NCBI GenBank assembly: GCA_009746045.1
Contig: RPFO01000693.1
Span: 17,501 to 38,195 of the forward strand
Direction: 5' to 3'
Length of the DNA: 20,695 bases
DNA from: Mesostigma viride
Taxonomy: Eukaryota; Streptophyta; Mesostigmatophyceae; Mesostigmatales; Mesostigmataceae
Shown: positions 1-7,694 of the stretch, piece after piece
How the letters are laid out: each line of letters begins with the position of its first letter
Numbering within the stretch: the first letter of the stretch is position 1
Made by a program: the position numbers and the translations under genes
The notes under the pieces: model-generated
The model's database searches: none
What the model saw: the letters and a program-made list of their open reading frames with translations, nothing else
Told to the model about the DNA's origin: nothing

Positions 1-1495
1 CCCGAACCCGCAGCCCTAGCGCCTCGCTAATGCGTAAATACTGCTGGAAAGCAATAATAATCAACGCACTCAAATGCACCTGTCGACGTGAAACTAGCAA
101 CAGGGCAGTGAAATAGCAAAGGCGCCAGGGCATAGGCGGAGGGCTGACAGCCGGAACAAGCCGCTGCCAACCTGCTAGCAGGCGGTCCGCCAGTACCCAA
201 TTCCGAACAATGTCGGGGTAGTACAGGTGCAGACAGGCCTTGGCATGCTGGCATAAGGTACGCCCCCGCCCGCCTCTGGCATGGTAGACAGCAGAAATCC
301 ACTCACAGAAAATGGCTTCGGCGTCAGCTGGGTCGACAGGGCCAGGTGGCGCCCACGCCACGTAGACAGCCGCCGCACGTCGGTACGCTGGCAAGGTAGA
401 CACAGGGTTGACTGTGCCCTCCAAAAGTGCCAAGTCCCGAGGGCGTCGCGCCCCCTCAGGCCCAGGGTTGGGATGCACGTCACCACACCGGGTCAAGTCA
501 GGAACCCAAGCGCCACGCCGACTGGCCTTGTCAGCTGGGTTGTGGTCGGTAGCCACCCAGACCCAGTGGCTCTGCATGTCGCCAGCCAGTGACAGAGCGC
601 AGTAGCGTCGAACCAGCTGGTTGAGACGGTAGGAAGACGACCGCCCTCTGACAAACGCCCCCACCACAGCACTGGAGTCTACGAGCCGGACGACTCGCTT
701 ACCCCGACACGCCTTGGTCCGGCACGACCACTCGACCCCCTGTGTCGCAGCAATCGCCTCCTTGACGTTGATGTGGTTAGGCTGCCCCCGCCACCGGTAG
801 GACAGTGCCGTACGCCAGTGGCCACTATCCAGCAGGCTGTAGTCCCCCTCCTCCATGCGCTCCAGGTCCCAGTCCTCCCCAGACGTTAAAGCTGTCGTCC
901 GCCACCCCCGCGCTTCGCGCCGGGTCGCCAGCCGGGCACAATCGGCCCCAGGCAGGTCCCTGTAGACCACCCCACAGCCGGAGCCGCTCGCATCACTTGC
1001 GACGACCCGGTCAGAAAGGGGCCGGGCCCTGGCCGCCCTCAAAAAGGGGGCCAGGTCGATCGCCGCCTGAAGCTCCTGGCGGGCCCCCGTAGGGAGGCGC
1101 CAGCGGCGCCCAGGCAGGGAGGCATTCATGGCTGCTAGCAGCCGGTACGTCTCAGACCACACCGAAAGCATGGGGCGGCACAGCAGATGCATCCACACCC
1201 ACTTCCCAAGCACAGAACTAAGTTCGCGGTAGTATGTAAACCCGCGATCTAAGATTCTATGAGTAGCGGCGATAACTGCCACCACACGCTCAGGAACAGG
1301 CACCACGTCACCATCCCTTTGGTGAATGACCCCCACCGTCTGCACACCAGTCTGCTCTGCTGTCGCCCGTACCACCTTGTCAGACTTCTGCACCAGCCCA
1401 ACAGCGGCCATTACAATTCGTTCAAGTGGCCCGCCGGAGCGGCTGTACAATTTTTCCCAGTGAGCGCGCTGCCAAGTGTACTTGTGGGCAAATTT
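1..1495 (-). CDS. DIRS-type retroelement polyprotein: RT thumb, RNase H, 2A-like motif, tyrosine recombinase (partial)
   Basis: I translated the minus strand by hand. The frame is open from 1495, just after a TAA at 1498-1496, to the left edge, about 498 codons; the first ATG is at 1411. The N-terminal part (to about 1060) resembles the RT thumb and connection of DIRS elements, with GVIHQRDGD and ELSSVLGKWVW. RNase H follows: SDASGSGCGVVYR (Asp codon 994-992), NVKEAIAA (Glu codon 760-758), LVDSSAVVG (Asp codon 678-676) and VATDHNPADKASRRG (about 556-511). GDVHPNPGP lies at 484-458. The last part resembles the core-binding region of a tyrosine recombinase and ends in YLRISEALGLRV near position 1, which fits box A with its catalytic Arg. 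The rest of the recombinase lies outside the window. RT, RNase H and recombinase in this order define DIRS-order elements. Family assignment rests on motif recognition, not on a search. Confidence 0.85.
458..484 (-). other. 2A-like ribosome-skipping motif between RNase H and recombinase
   Basis: In frame with the surrounding ORF, these nine codons read GDVHPNPGP, preceded by LTRC. The canonical 2A core is D-V/I-E-x-N-P-G-P, with release between the last Gly and Pro. Here the Glu position is His. The motif sits at the junction between RNase H and recombinase, where separating the two proteins would make sense. DVHPNPGP-type motifs are familiar in retroelement proteins. Whether this variant causes skipping cannot be told from sequence. 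Confidence 0.6.
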
Positions 1496-1581
1496 TTAGG
1501 TGCTCCGTCACTTCGAGGTACTAAAAATTAGGCTACGGTACGAATTCAGCGAATTTCAGCGAATTTTCAGTCGAACCAAAG

Positions 1582-1763
1582 GAAGTGACGCCAACTACCA
1601 AAAATTTTCCGTTACGAATTTTCAGCCCAACACTCGCGCAAAATGAAGTGACGGCAACTACCAAAAATTTTCCGTTACGAATTTTCACTCCCACACGTTT
1701 GCACAAGAGGAAGTGACGGCAACTACCAAAAAGTTTCCGTTACGAATTTTCAGTCCCACACTT
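1582..1763. repeat. Three tandem copies of a 63-65 bp unit
   Basis: Units start at 1582, 1645 and 1710, each beginning GAAGTGACGGCAACTACC (GACGCC in the first) and continuing into AAAATTTTCCGTTACGAATTTTCA. The copies differ at few positions, mostly in the last 20 bases of the unit. They lie inside the inverted-repeat-bounded segment and have no coding potential. Confidence 0.85.
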
Positions 1764-2073
1764 CGCGCAAATTTTAGTAGGGCTGCACGCAAGCTACCTT
1801 TCAAAATTTTGCGCTAGTATGGAACGCATTTCATTCGTCTGGAGGAACGCTGCCCGCCAACTACCCCCGTTCAGAATGTTCCGCCGAAATTTACTTGAGA
1901 TTTGGAAATCTGAACGTCCGCGCAAATTTTAGTAGGGCTGCACGCAAGCTACCTTTCAAAATTTTGCGCAAGTATGGAACGCAATTCATTCGTCCGGAGG
2001 AATGCTGCTCGTCAACTGCCCCCGTTCAGAAAGTTGCGCCGAACTTTACTTGAGATTTGGAAATCTGAACGTG
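1764..2073. repeat. Two tandem copies of a 155-bp unit
   Basis: The unit starting CGCGCAAATTTTAGTAGGGC at 1764 is repeated from 1919 with about ten substitutions and no length change, ending near 2073 in GAAATCTGAACGT. Near its start each unit has a short internal inverted repeat, GCGCAAATTTT against AAAATTTTGCGC. It is noncoding and lies inside the inverted-repeat-bounded segment. Confidence 0.85.
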
Positions 2074-2151
2074 CGGTTGGAGTTTCGCGGGGAAACCCAA
2101 GTTCCCCAGTAATTCACCAATGACGCGCTTCGAACACTTGTCCGCTAAAAC

Positions 2152-3285
2152 CTAAGCAGCCGCTCCGGCTGGCCACTTAAACGAAACTTGATGGTAGGCA
2201 GCCTGAACACGATCTAGCTGCTGATTCACCCCATCCACCGACGCACAGTGGGTGAAATGGAGGTCATCGATCGTCACAGCATGCATACCTTCCAGATCCT
2301 GCCGAGATTCGAAGCACGGCGAGGGCGCCAAGGGCGCAGCAGGGTCCTCCTCCAGCCTCAGCCGGACGGTCTCCCCCGCCTCGTTGGCCTCCGCCACCAG
2401 GATCAGCGCGGACATGTTGATGCTCAGCCCACAACTAGCCTCCAACGGCGGCTTGGGGCCACAGCGGTACAACACAGACTGATGCACACACTGGGCCACC
2501 GCGACGGCCAGCTTGTTGCCCATTGGCCAGCACAACATCCACGGCCACACCTTCCGACGAGCCCCACTCAGGCCCACCAGATCCGACCACACCGGCATCC
2601 ACGCACAGTACCGCCGCATCCAAACTGGCAGGCGGAGTCTGTTGTAGTACGAATCCAAATCTGATACGCCCCCAAAAACATCCTCCCCAGCGCGCGTGGG
2701 CAAATCGCAAATCACGCCAAGGTGTGGTAAAAAAGCGGGCATAGGATCAGGTAGTGGCATGTTGCCACGCCGGTTGTCCACAATCAGCCGTATACGGCCG
2801 TCGGGCTTTCCGACCCCAAAAGTACCGTTCACCATAGGCGGCTCCTCCTCAAAAAATCCACCCAAAATCCCCCTCTCCACACACACCGTGCAAACCCGCG
2901 CGAACTCCTCCATGCTACACCCCCGCGAGATCCGCATCGACTTCTGCAAGATCCGCTCTGCTGGGCTCAGCGTCCGTACCATCCTACTCTCATCATTCAA
3001 AATTGCTCCCCAAGAGGGGGGTAGTAAGTTCAGCACATCCACTTGGCCACCTTCCCCCGGACCAGGCAAAGCCAAGCGTGCGGCCACTAACGGTTCGTAA
3101 GGGGCTCCTTCAGCATATTCACCCCCATCCACTACAGATCCTGCCATTGCCGCTACGGAACCACCGTTCCGGCGGACAAAGGACCTGCAAGCATCATCGA
3201 TCCCATCTAGGGCCGCCTGCTGCAGAGGCCCGGGCACACGGGCTGAATCTACAGCAGGCGGGTCTCGCCCCCCCCCCCATCCAGT
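2152..3285 (-). CDS. DIRS-type reverse transcriptase, truncated after motif C
   Basis: This is the palm-domain part of a retrotransposon reverse transcriptase. Counting from a GTG at 3237, there is a template/nucleotide-binding block GKPDGRIRLIVDNRRGN (about 143-159), motif A SDLDSYYNRLRLP (192-204, likely catalytic Asp 193), motif B WPMGNKLAVAVAQ (237-249) and motif C VTIDDLHFT (321-329, Asp 324 and 325). The frame is open from 3285, after a TAA at 3288-3286, but has no ATG before the codon for residue 31, so the true start is unclear (see the G11 tract). After motif C only about 36 residues remain, ending KWPAGAAA and TAG. Those last residues are encoded by an inverted-repeat end, not by normal thumb sequence. 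The thumb resumes downstream in the frame at 1495-1. The copy is therefore probably interrupted and inactive. Confidence 0.85.
   Translation of the reverse strand, partial: TGWGGGRDPPAVDSARVPGPLQQAALDGIDDACRSFVRRNGGSVAAMAGSVVDGGEYAEGAPYEPLVAARLALPGPGEGGQVDVLNLLPPSWGAILNDESRMVRTLSPAERILQKSMRISRGCSMEEFARVCTVCVERGILGGFFEEEPPMVNGTFGVGKPDGRIRLIVDNRRGNMPLPDPMPAFLPHLGVICDLPTRAGEDVFGGVSDLDSYYNRLRLPVWMRRYCAWMPVWSDLVGLSGARRKVWPWMLCWPMGNKLAVAVAQCVHQSVLYRCGPKPPLEASCGLSINMSALILVAEANEAGETVRLRLEEDPAAPLAPSPCFESRQDLEGMHAVTIDDLHFTHCASVDGVNQQLDRVQAAYHQVSFKWPAGAAA
3268..3278 (-). other. G11 homopolymer at the start of the RT frame
   Basis: On the minus strand an ATG at 3280-3278 runs straight into the rest of an 11-G tract. 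In the frame of that ATG the sequence leaves the RT frame. With one G fewer the same ATG would open directly into the RT ORF. This could be a sequencing error, a real inactivating slip, or a site of ribosomal or polymerase slippage. Confidence 0.6.
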
Positions 3286-3432
3286 TTAACGCCCTAACCG
3301 TCTGACAGGCTAGTGTGCGAGCATTAAAAGCCCGACTCATCCTATCGCGCCTACGGCCTGAGCGTACCTGCTGCCACCAGTCACGAGGTGGCAGGGGTGC
3401 TGGAAGAGGTAGTGGAAGAAGGCACCGCTCCC

Positions 3433-4536
3433 TCACTTGTTGTTGTTGGACGGGCCGCCCTGCCCCTTCTTGCCGGGACCCTGCTCCAGCTTGTGCTGCA
3501 GCTTCCCCATGCTCATCGCCGCCCGCACCGCCGGAGACGCCAGCATTGCTCCACCCTCCTGGAATGGCAGCATTGCCGACGGCGTCCCCTTCCACCCCGT
3601 CGACCCCACATCCACCAGCTGGCATGCCGTGATCAGCTTTGCCAGGTACTCGGCTGCTGCCAGCTCCAGAATTACTTCGGAGCGTGGCGTGGCCCAGTAG
3701 CCAAATTCTGTCACCATCGTGTCCAGAATTCCTGCCATCTGCAGGAGCAGCATCCGCCTCTCCCCGCTGGCTGAGCTGCCGTGCATCGTCAGCATTAACG
3801 ATGCACGGATGGACTTCCCCCCCACGCTCTCCGCGTAGTCCAGCATTCCCGGCAGCACCGCCTCCAGCATGTTGCTCACCAGCACCGGCACTGCATGCCC
3901 ACTCAGCGCCACCCCCTTCGTGCGCGCCAGCCTGCCAGCAGTCGTCGCTGCGGCTGGGCTTGCAGCTGCTGGAGTCTTTGCCTGGTCCAGCAGCTTCGAC
4001 ATAGCCGATATTAGGTCGCCAATATCTCCGCCAGTGCGGGCGTTGCCCGGCCGGGATGGAAGCCCTCCAGCTGGCGTTGCATAGCCCGTCTCGGTCCCCA
4101 GCAGCCGACCTAGGTTTCGGTCCAGGTCCGCCACAGCCTGGTCGATCGCCCCAGGAGCGCCATCGTCCTCCCCAGCGCCCGCTCCACCATGCCCCGCCCC
4201 TCCGCTTCCACCTGCCGAAGGGGGAACACCCCCCGTTCCCACCGCACCTGCTGACACTGGTGGGTCCGGCTCTGCAATAGCCTCCCCCAGTTGCGCTGCT
4301 AGCACATCGGCCAGGGCCTCCTCCCCATCCCAGTCGCTGACAAACCCCCGTTCCTCCAGGACGTCCATGACGTTCTTGGCACGCCCCGGAGTGAGCTTCT
4401 GGATCCGCTCTAGCCAGTTCCCCTCCCCTAGGATCTTCTGAACCGCAGTGGCGGCCTCCTTTGGGGTGCATCCCTCCTTGGCTGCTTGCTTGAGTTTCGC
4501 TAGGAAATTCCGGTCTGGGGCTGTCACTGTGGACAT
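3433..4536 (-). CDS. Gag-like ORF1 protein of the DIRS-type retrotransposon
   Basis: This 367-residue ORF starts at an ATG with a good eukaryotic context (ACC before ATG). It is followed 147 bp downstream by the open RT frame on the same strand. I recognise no family domain. Residues 1-90 are probably helical and charged (FLAKLKQAAKEG, ENVMDVL-like helices, an acidic SDWDGEEALADVL stretch). Residues 91-130 are a Gly/Ala/Pro-rich linker. Residues 205-345 form a more conserved-looking hydrophobic domain, including VPVLVSNMLEAVLPGMLDY and SEVILELAAAEYLAKLITA. The tail is basic and Asn-rich (GKKGQGGPSNNNK). There is no zinc knuckle. Position upstream of RT and the basic tail suit the nucleic-acid-binding Gag-like ORF1 of DIRS elements; that role is inferred from position. 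Confidence 0.7.
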   Translation of the reverse strand: MSTVTAPDRNFLAKLKQAAKEGCTPKEAATAVQKILGEGNWLERIQKLTPGRAKNVMDVLEERGFVSDWDGEEALADVLAAQLGEAIAEPDPPVSAGAVGTGGVPPSAGGSGGAGHGGAGAGEDDGAPGAIDQAVADLDRNLGRLLGTETGYATPAGGLPSRPGNARTGGDIGDLISAMSKLLDQAKTPAAASPAAATTAGRLARTKGVALSGHAVPVLVSNMLEAVLPGMLDYAESVGGKSIRASLMLTMHGSSASGERRMLLLQMAGILDTMVTEFGYWATPRSEVILELAAAEYLAKLITACQLVDVGSTGWKGTPSAMLPFQEGGAMLASPAVRAAMSMGKLQHKLEQGPGKKGQGGPSNNNK

Positions 4537-4813
4537 GGTAGGTTATACTGCTTGATGTGTTATCTTGCGTTTTGTTTTTTGTGTTGTGGTCACGTGAGGT
4601 TCTCAGGCAAAAGAAAACAACCTGCTTCGGCTAGAATGGAAGCCCACCCTTTATAGCAACCACCTCTCCAGCCAACCCCTACCTGGGTGGCTGGGGTACG
4701 GGTGCCAGCACAAAAAATATTTTTTCTAAAATTATTTTTTCTTTTGGTGCTATACGGCGTTGCATTCTCCGCTCAGCAGGTTAGTCATAGATAAAATGAG
4801 CATAGCTCACCAA
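4537..4813 (-). promoter_or_regulatory. Putative promoter and 5' leader of the DIRS-type element
   Basis: Read on the minus strand, a TATAAA at 4655-4650 stands about 114 bp upstream of the Gag-like ATG. The leader between them is CA- and A-rich without other ORFs. Further upstream, 4707-4751 is an A/T-rich block flanked by AGCAC and GTGCT inverted ends (9 of 10 bases). The element's terminal repeat should lie in this neighbourhood, but its boundary cannot be set because the other end is outside the window. Confidence 0.4.
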
Positions 4814-5198
4814 ATCCATCCATCCATCCATCCATCCATCCATCCATCCATCCATCCATCCATCCATCCATCCATCCATCCATCCATCCATCCATCCATC
4901 CATCCATCCATCCATCCATCCATCCATCCATCCATCCATCCATCCATCCATCCATCCATCCATCCATCCATCCATCCATCCATCCATCCATCCATCCATC
5001 CATCCATCCATCCATCCATCCATCCATCCATCCATCCATCCATCCATCCATCCATCCATCCATCCATCCATCCATCCATCCATCCATCCATCCATCCATC
5101 CATCCATCCATCCATCCATCCATCCATCCATCCATCCATCCATCCATCCATCCATCCATCCATCCATCCATCCATCCATCCATCCATCCATCCATCCA
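4814..5198. repeat. (ATCC)96 microsatellite array, perfect
   Basis: The plus strand is 96 uninterrupted ATCC units plus one base, without a single substitution. It separates the upstream end of the DIRS-type element from the LINE-type ORF1. It has the same unit and orientation as the two large arrays at 12260 and 19526. Confidence 0.98.
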
Positions 5199-5360
5199 AC
5201 CCTTCCATTCGACGGAACATTTCGAGCCACAAGGTAGCCATGGCTGTCGGAGCTCATAACTTTCACGTTTGAGCCCCGAATTCAGCTGTGAATATCACAA
5301 TCGCTTCGTCTTTCTTAGACGCACATGCTGATATAATTTTCCGAAGCTATAACGCAATAT

Positions 5361-6654
5361 ATGACGAGCAAACGCCCCTTGCCGCAACGTAGCCTGGCGG
5401 CTGCGCTCGGCAATGAAAGTCCGTCTGCAGCTTCGGCAGCAGATTCGCCCTCAAGCCCGGAAGGCAACGGTGACACTAGTCGTGCACTGGTGGTAGCCCA
5501 GCCCCCCCACGGACTTGCCTCGCCCTCGGCATCGCCTGAGCCTAATCGCAGTCGCCCTGAGGATCCGCCCCCTGACGAGCCGGGCTGGAAAGATCGGGAC
5601 GCGCACCTCGCTTCTTGCCCTGTGCAAGCACTTTTACGTCCAACGTCGCATCATTTCGCCTACCCGTGGTGATTTTTATCACCCGGATCACGCGTCCCGC
5701 TACTCCCGCCCCCGCCTTCAGGTCCTCGCCCTCTGCTGCCTCCTCGGGCGCTCTGTCGCCGAGATCTGGGCCCCCCCCTCCACCTCCGAAATTCGCTCCA
5801 TCATCAACAAGGCCCTCGAACAGCACGTGACACCCCTGGCCGCAGATGTGGCGGCCATGGGCGGCACGCTGGCTGCCGAGCTTCCCCTCCTCTCCTCCAC
5901 CACCACCGCCACCTCCAAGCTCCTCGCCGCCACCTCCACCACAACCGAAGCCCTCACCGCCCAGCTCCTCGCCATCGACAAGCGCCTGCAGGACAATGCC
6001 ATAGCCATCGAATGCTTGCAGAACACCGCCGGCATCACTGCCCAGGCGGTGAAGGACATCGCCGCTCGGCCAGCCCCTGATGGCCATGCCGGCGATGCTC
6101 CTCCCGTCCCGACCTGGGCGGACATGCTTAAGCAGCACGCCACCTCCACCACCTCCGCCGTCGCCGCCCAGCTTAAGCAGCAGACGCTGGACCTCCGCGA
6201 GGAGGCCGAGCTCGCCAAGCGCAGCCTTAACGTCATAGTCAAGCACTTCGACCCGCTGCAGGACGAGACCCCCGAGACCCTTGCCATGGCGTTTGAGAAA
6301 ATCCTTGTCCCCATGGCTATCACTGGTAAGGGCAAGCCGCGGGGGGTGACCCGCCTTCCCCGCTCGCGGGGTAAGGCCGGCCCCTCCCCCTTGCTCCTCA
6401 CCTTTGACACCATGGCGGATAAGATGGAGTTCCTCAAGTGTCGCAAGCGGCTTGGGGGGACCGCCTACACGCTGGATGACGACTTGACCTTGACGCAGCA
6501 ACAACGGCGACGGGAGTTATGGCCGACCTACCTCCAGCTTCGGCAGACGGCAGGGCAGAAGCCGGTCTACTGGAAGGGGGCGGACATCTACGTCGCCCAC
6601 AAGCCCTGGCAGGCGACCCCTGCCGCCCCAGCCACCCCAGCCACCCCAGCCTAG
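5361..6654 (+). CDS. LINE-type ORF1 (RNA-binding) protein, split by a frameshift
   Basis: An ATG at 5361 opens a Ser/Pro-rich N-terminus (MTSKRPLPQRSLAAALGNE) that stays open to 5672. The main domain lies one base forward, in a frame open from 5497 to a TAG at 6652-6654 that has no upstream ATG. It holds a predicted coiled coil (about 5780-6060), an RRM-like start NVIVKHFDP (about 6229), and a C-terminal domain with PLLLTFDTMADKMEFL, then YTLDDDLTLTQQQRRRELWP. This layout matches L1-type ORF1 proteins, which bind the element RNA as trimers. The break lies between 5497 and about 5600, at the C7 tract (5502-5508) or near codons for EPGWK; one extra base would explain it. No endonuclease or RT ORF follows, so the copy is incomplete. 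The tail is a PATPATPA repeat. Confidence 0.65.
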
Positions 6655-7075
6655 GGAATATATAGCAGTAGTGTAGACTAGAAAGCTTAGTGACGTGGCC
6701 ATGTATGCCTACGTGATGGGCCCACACCCGCCCTTACAATAGCCGTAGCAATTTCGAGTCATGCTTTGCCCATGCAGGGAGTTACTCCCTGCTGAGAGGC
6801 CATGTGTACCCTAGCTATAGCCTAGCCACATACCTTCCACCCCATATGTCATGCAGGCCTTCTAGGCCCTCTCCTCAAGCCCCCCCTGGGTGCCTGTGCT
6901 TGTTTAGGAGGCATGAACCATCATGGAGGTGCAGGTGCACCTAGTGTGCACACCCAGAGCAGGTGATAGTCGTACATCCTACACCTGCAGGTTGTCGCCC
7001 TGATTGTATTACAAACCCATAGATGCCCCTTTCTCAGGGCTATGTGTTACATATGCTCCCCACGGAGCTATGATT
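6655..7075. other. Noncoding stretch after the LINE ORF1, with a small hairpin
   Basis: I see no gene on either strand. A perfect 8-bp stem with a TTA loop lies at 6774-6792 (GCAGGGAG and CTCCCTGC). This could be the 3' untranslated region of the LINE fragment, but no ORF2 remnant is visible. Confidence 0.5.
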
Positions 7076-7098
7076 TTAATTAATTAATTAATTAATTT
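7076..7098. repeat. Short (TTAA)n microsatellite
   Basis: About five TTAA units directly abut the left arm of the large inverted repeat. It may be the simple-repeat tail of the LINE fragment on the plus strand, or only a target-like A/T-rich patch. Confidence 0.8.
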
Positions 7099-7694
7099 GC
7101 TAGCATGCATTCCAGCGTCATCTTTGCCTACATGTAAGCTCATGGATCACTCAACCTATCCAAGCCTTGCATTACATGTGCCTCTTTCTTTCAGTATTGC
7201 ACGCGTTATGGAATGAAAACCCAGCACCTCCATTCCCACGAGGCATGTGCTCAACACGTTGTGAGAGTGGATGATGCTTTGGCTATGGCTGCCTGATTCA
7301 GTCATATTAGGTCATCCAGTCATGATGTTTGATGCATGTTTGATGCTGTATAACTTATACAACGCCTATGTTCAACGTTTTGACCCTCCAAGCTCACTAT
7401 GGCCCCGTTTATGGGGCTCGGGTCGTTGCGTAATGTTATACAGCATCAAACATGCATCAAACATCATGACTGGATGACCTAATATGACTGAATCAGGCAG
7501 CCATAGCCAAAGCATCATCCACTCTCACAACGTGTTGAGCACATGCCTCGTGGGAATGGAGGTGCTGGGTTTTCATTCCATAACGCGTGCAATACTGAAA
7601 GAAAGAGGCACATGTAATGCAAGGCTTGGATAGGTTGAGTGATCCATGAGCTTACATGCAGGCAAAGATGACGCTGGAATGCATGCTAGCAAAT
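7095..7694. repeat. 260-bp near-perfect inverted repeat with 80-nt loop
   Basis: Bases 7095-7354 are the reverse complement of 7435-7694 with no gaps and one mismatch (7130 against 7659). The 80-base spacer (7355-7434) contains its own small stem, GCCCC against GGGGC. The arms start with ATTTGCTAGCATGCATTCC and end GATGCTGTATAAC. Neither arm has a convincing ORF. A transcript from either strand would fold into a 260-bp duplex. It could be a young fold-back element, a long-hairpin RNA locus that feeds small RNAs, or a head-to-head duplication. Confidence 0.97.

Larger units (their letters stand above)
1417..2185. mobile_element. 769-bp insertion-like segment with 29-bp inverted repeats
   Basis: The plus strand at 1417-1445 and the minus strand at 2185-2157 both read inward as TTCGTT(C/T)AAGTGGCC, then (C/A)GCCGGAGCGGCTG, 27 of 29 bases identical. 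Between them is A/T-richer, repeat-filled DNA with no coding content. The segment lies exactly where the reverse transcriptase of the DIRS element is broken: motif C ends upstream and the thumb begins downstream. This suggests a small non-autonomous TIR element inserted in the retrotransposon. I cannot define a target-site duplication, so the exact ends are uncertain. Confidence 0.55.

Noticed and set aside
27-1531. Short frames on both strands over the recombinase/RNase H region
   Set aside because: All are shadows of the continuous minus-strand frame that carries the RNase H and recombinase motifs.
3194-4471. Minus-strand 425-codon frame overlapping the Gag-like ORF
   Set aside because: It is a frame-shifted shadow of the Gag-like ORF, rich in Gly, Arg and Cys as expected from reading GC-rich codons out of frame.
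5542-6504. Minus-strand 320-codon Gly-rich frame opposite the LINE ORF1
   Set aside because: It is antisense to a coding region with recognisable ORF1 domains; its poly-Gly stretches come from the Thr/Ala/Ser codons of the sense strand.
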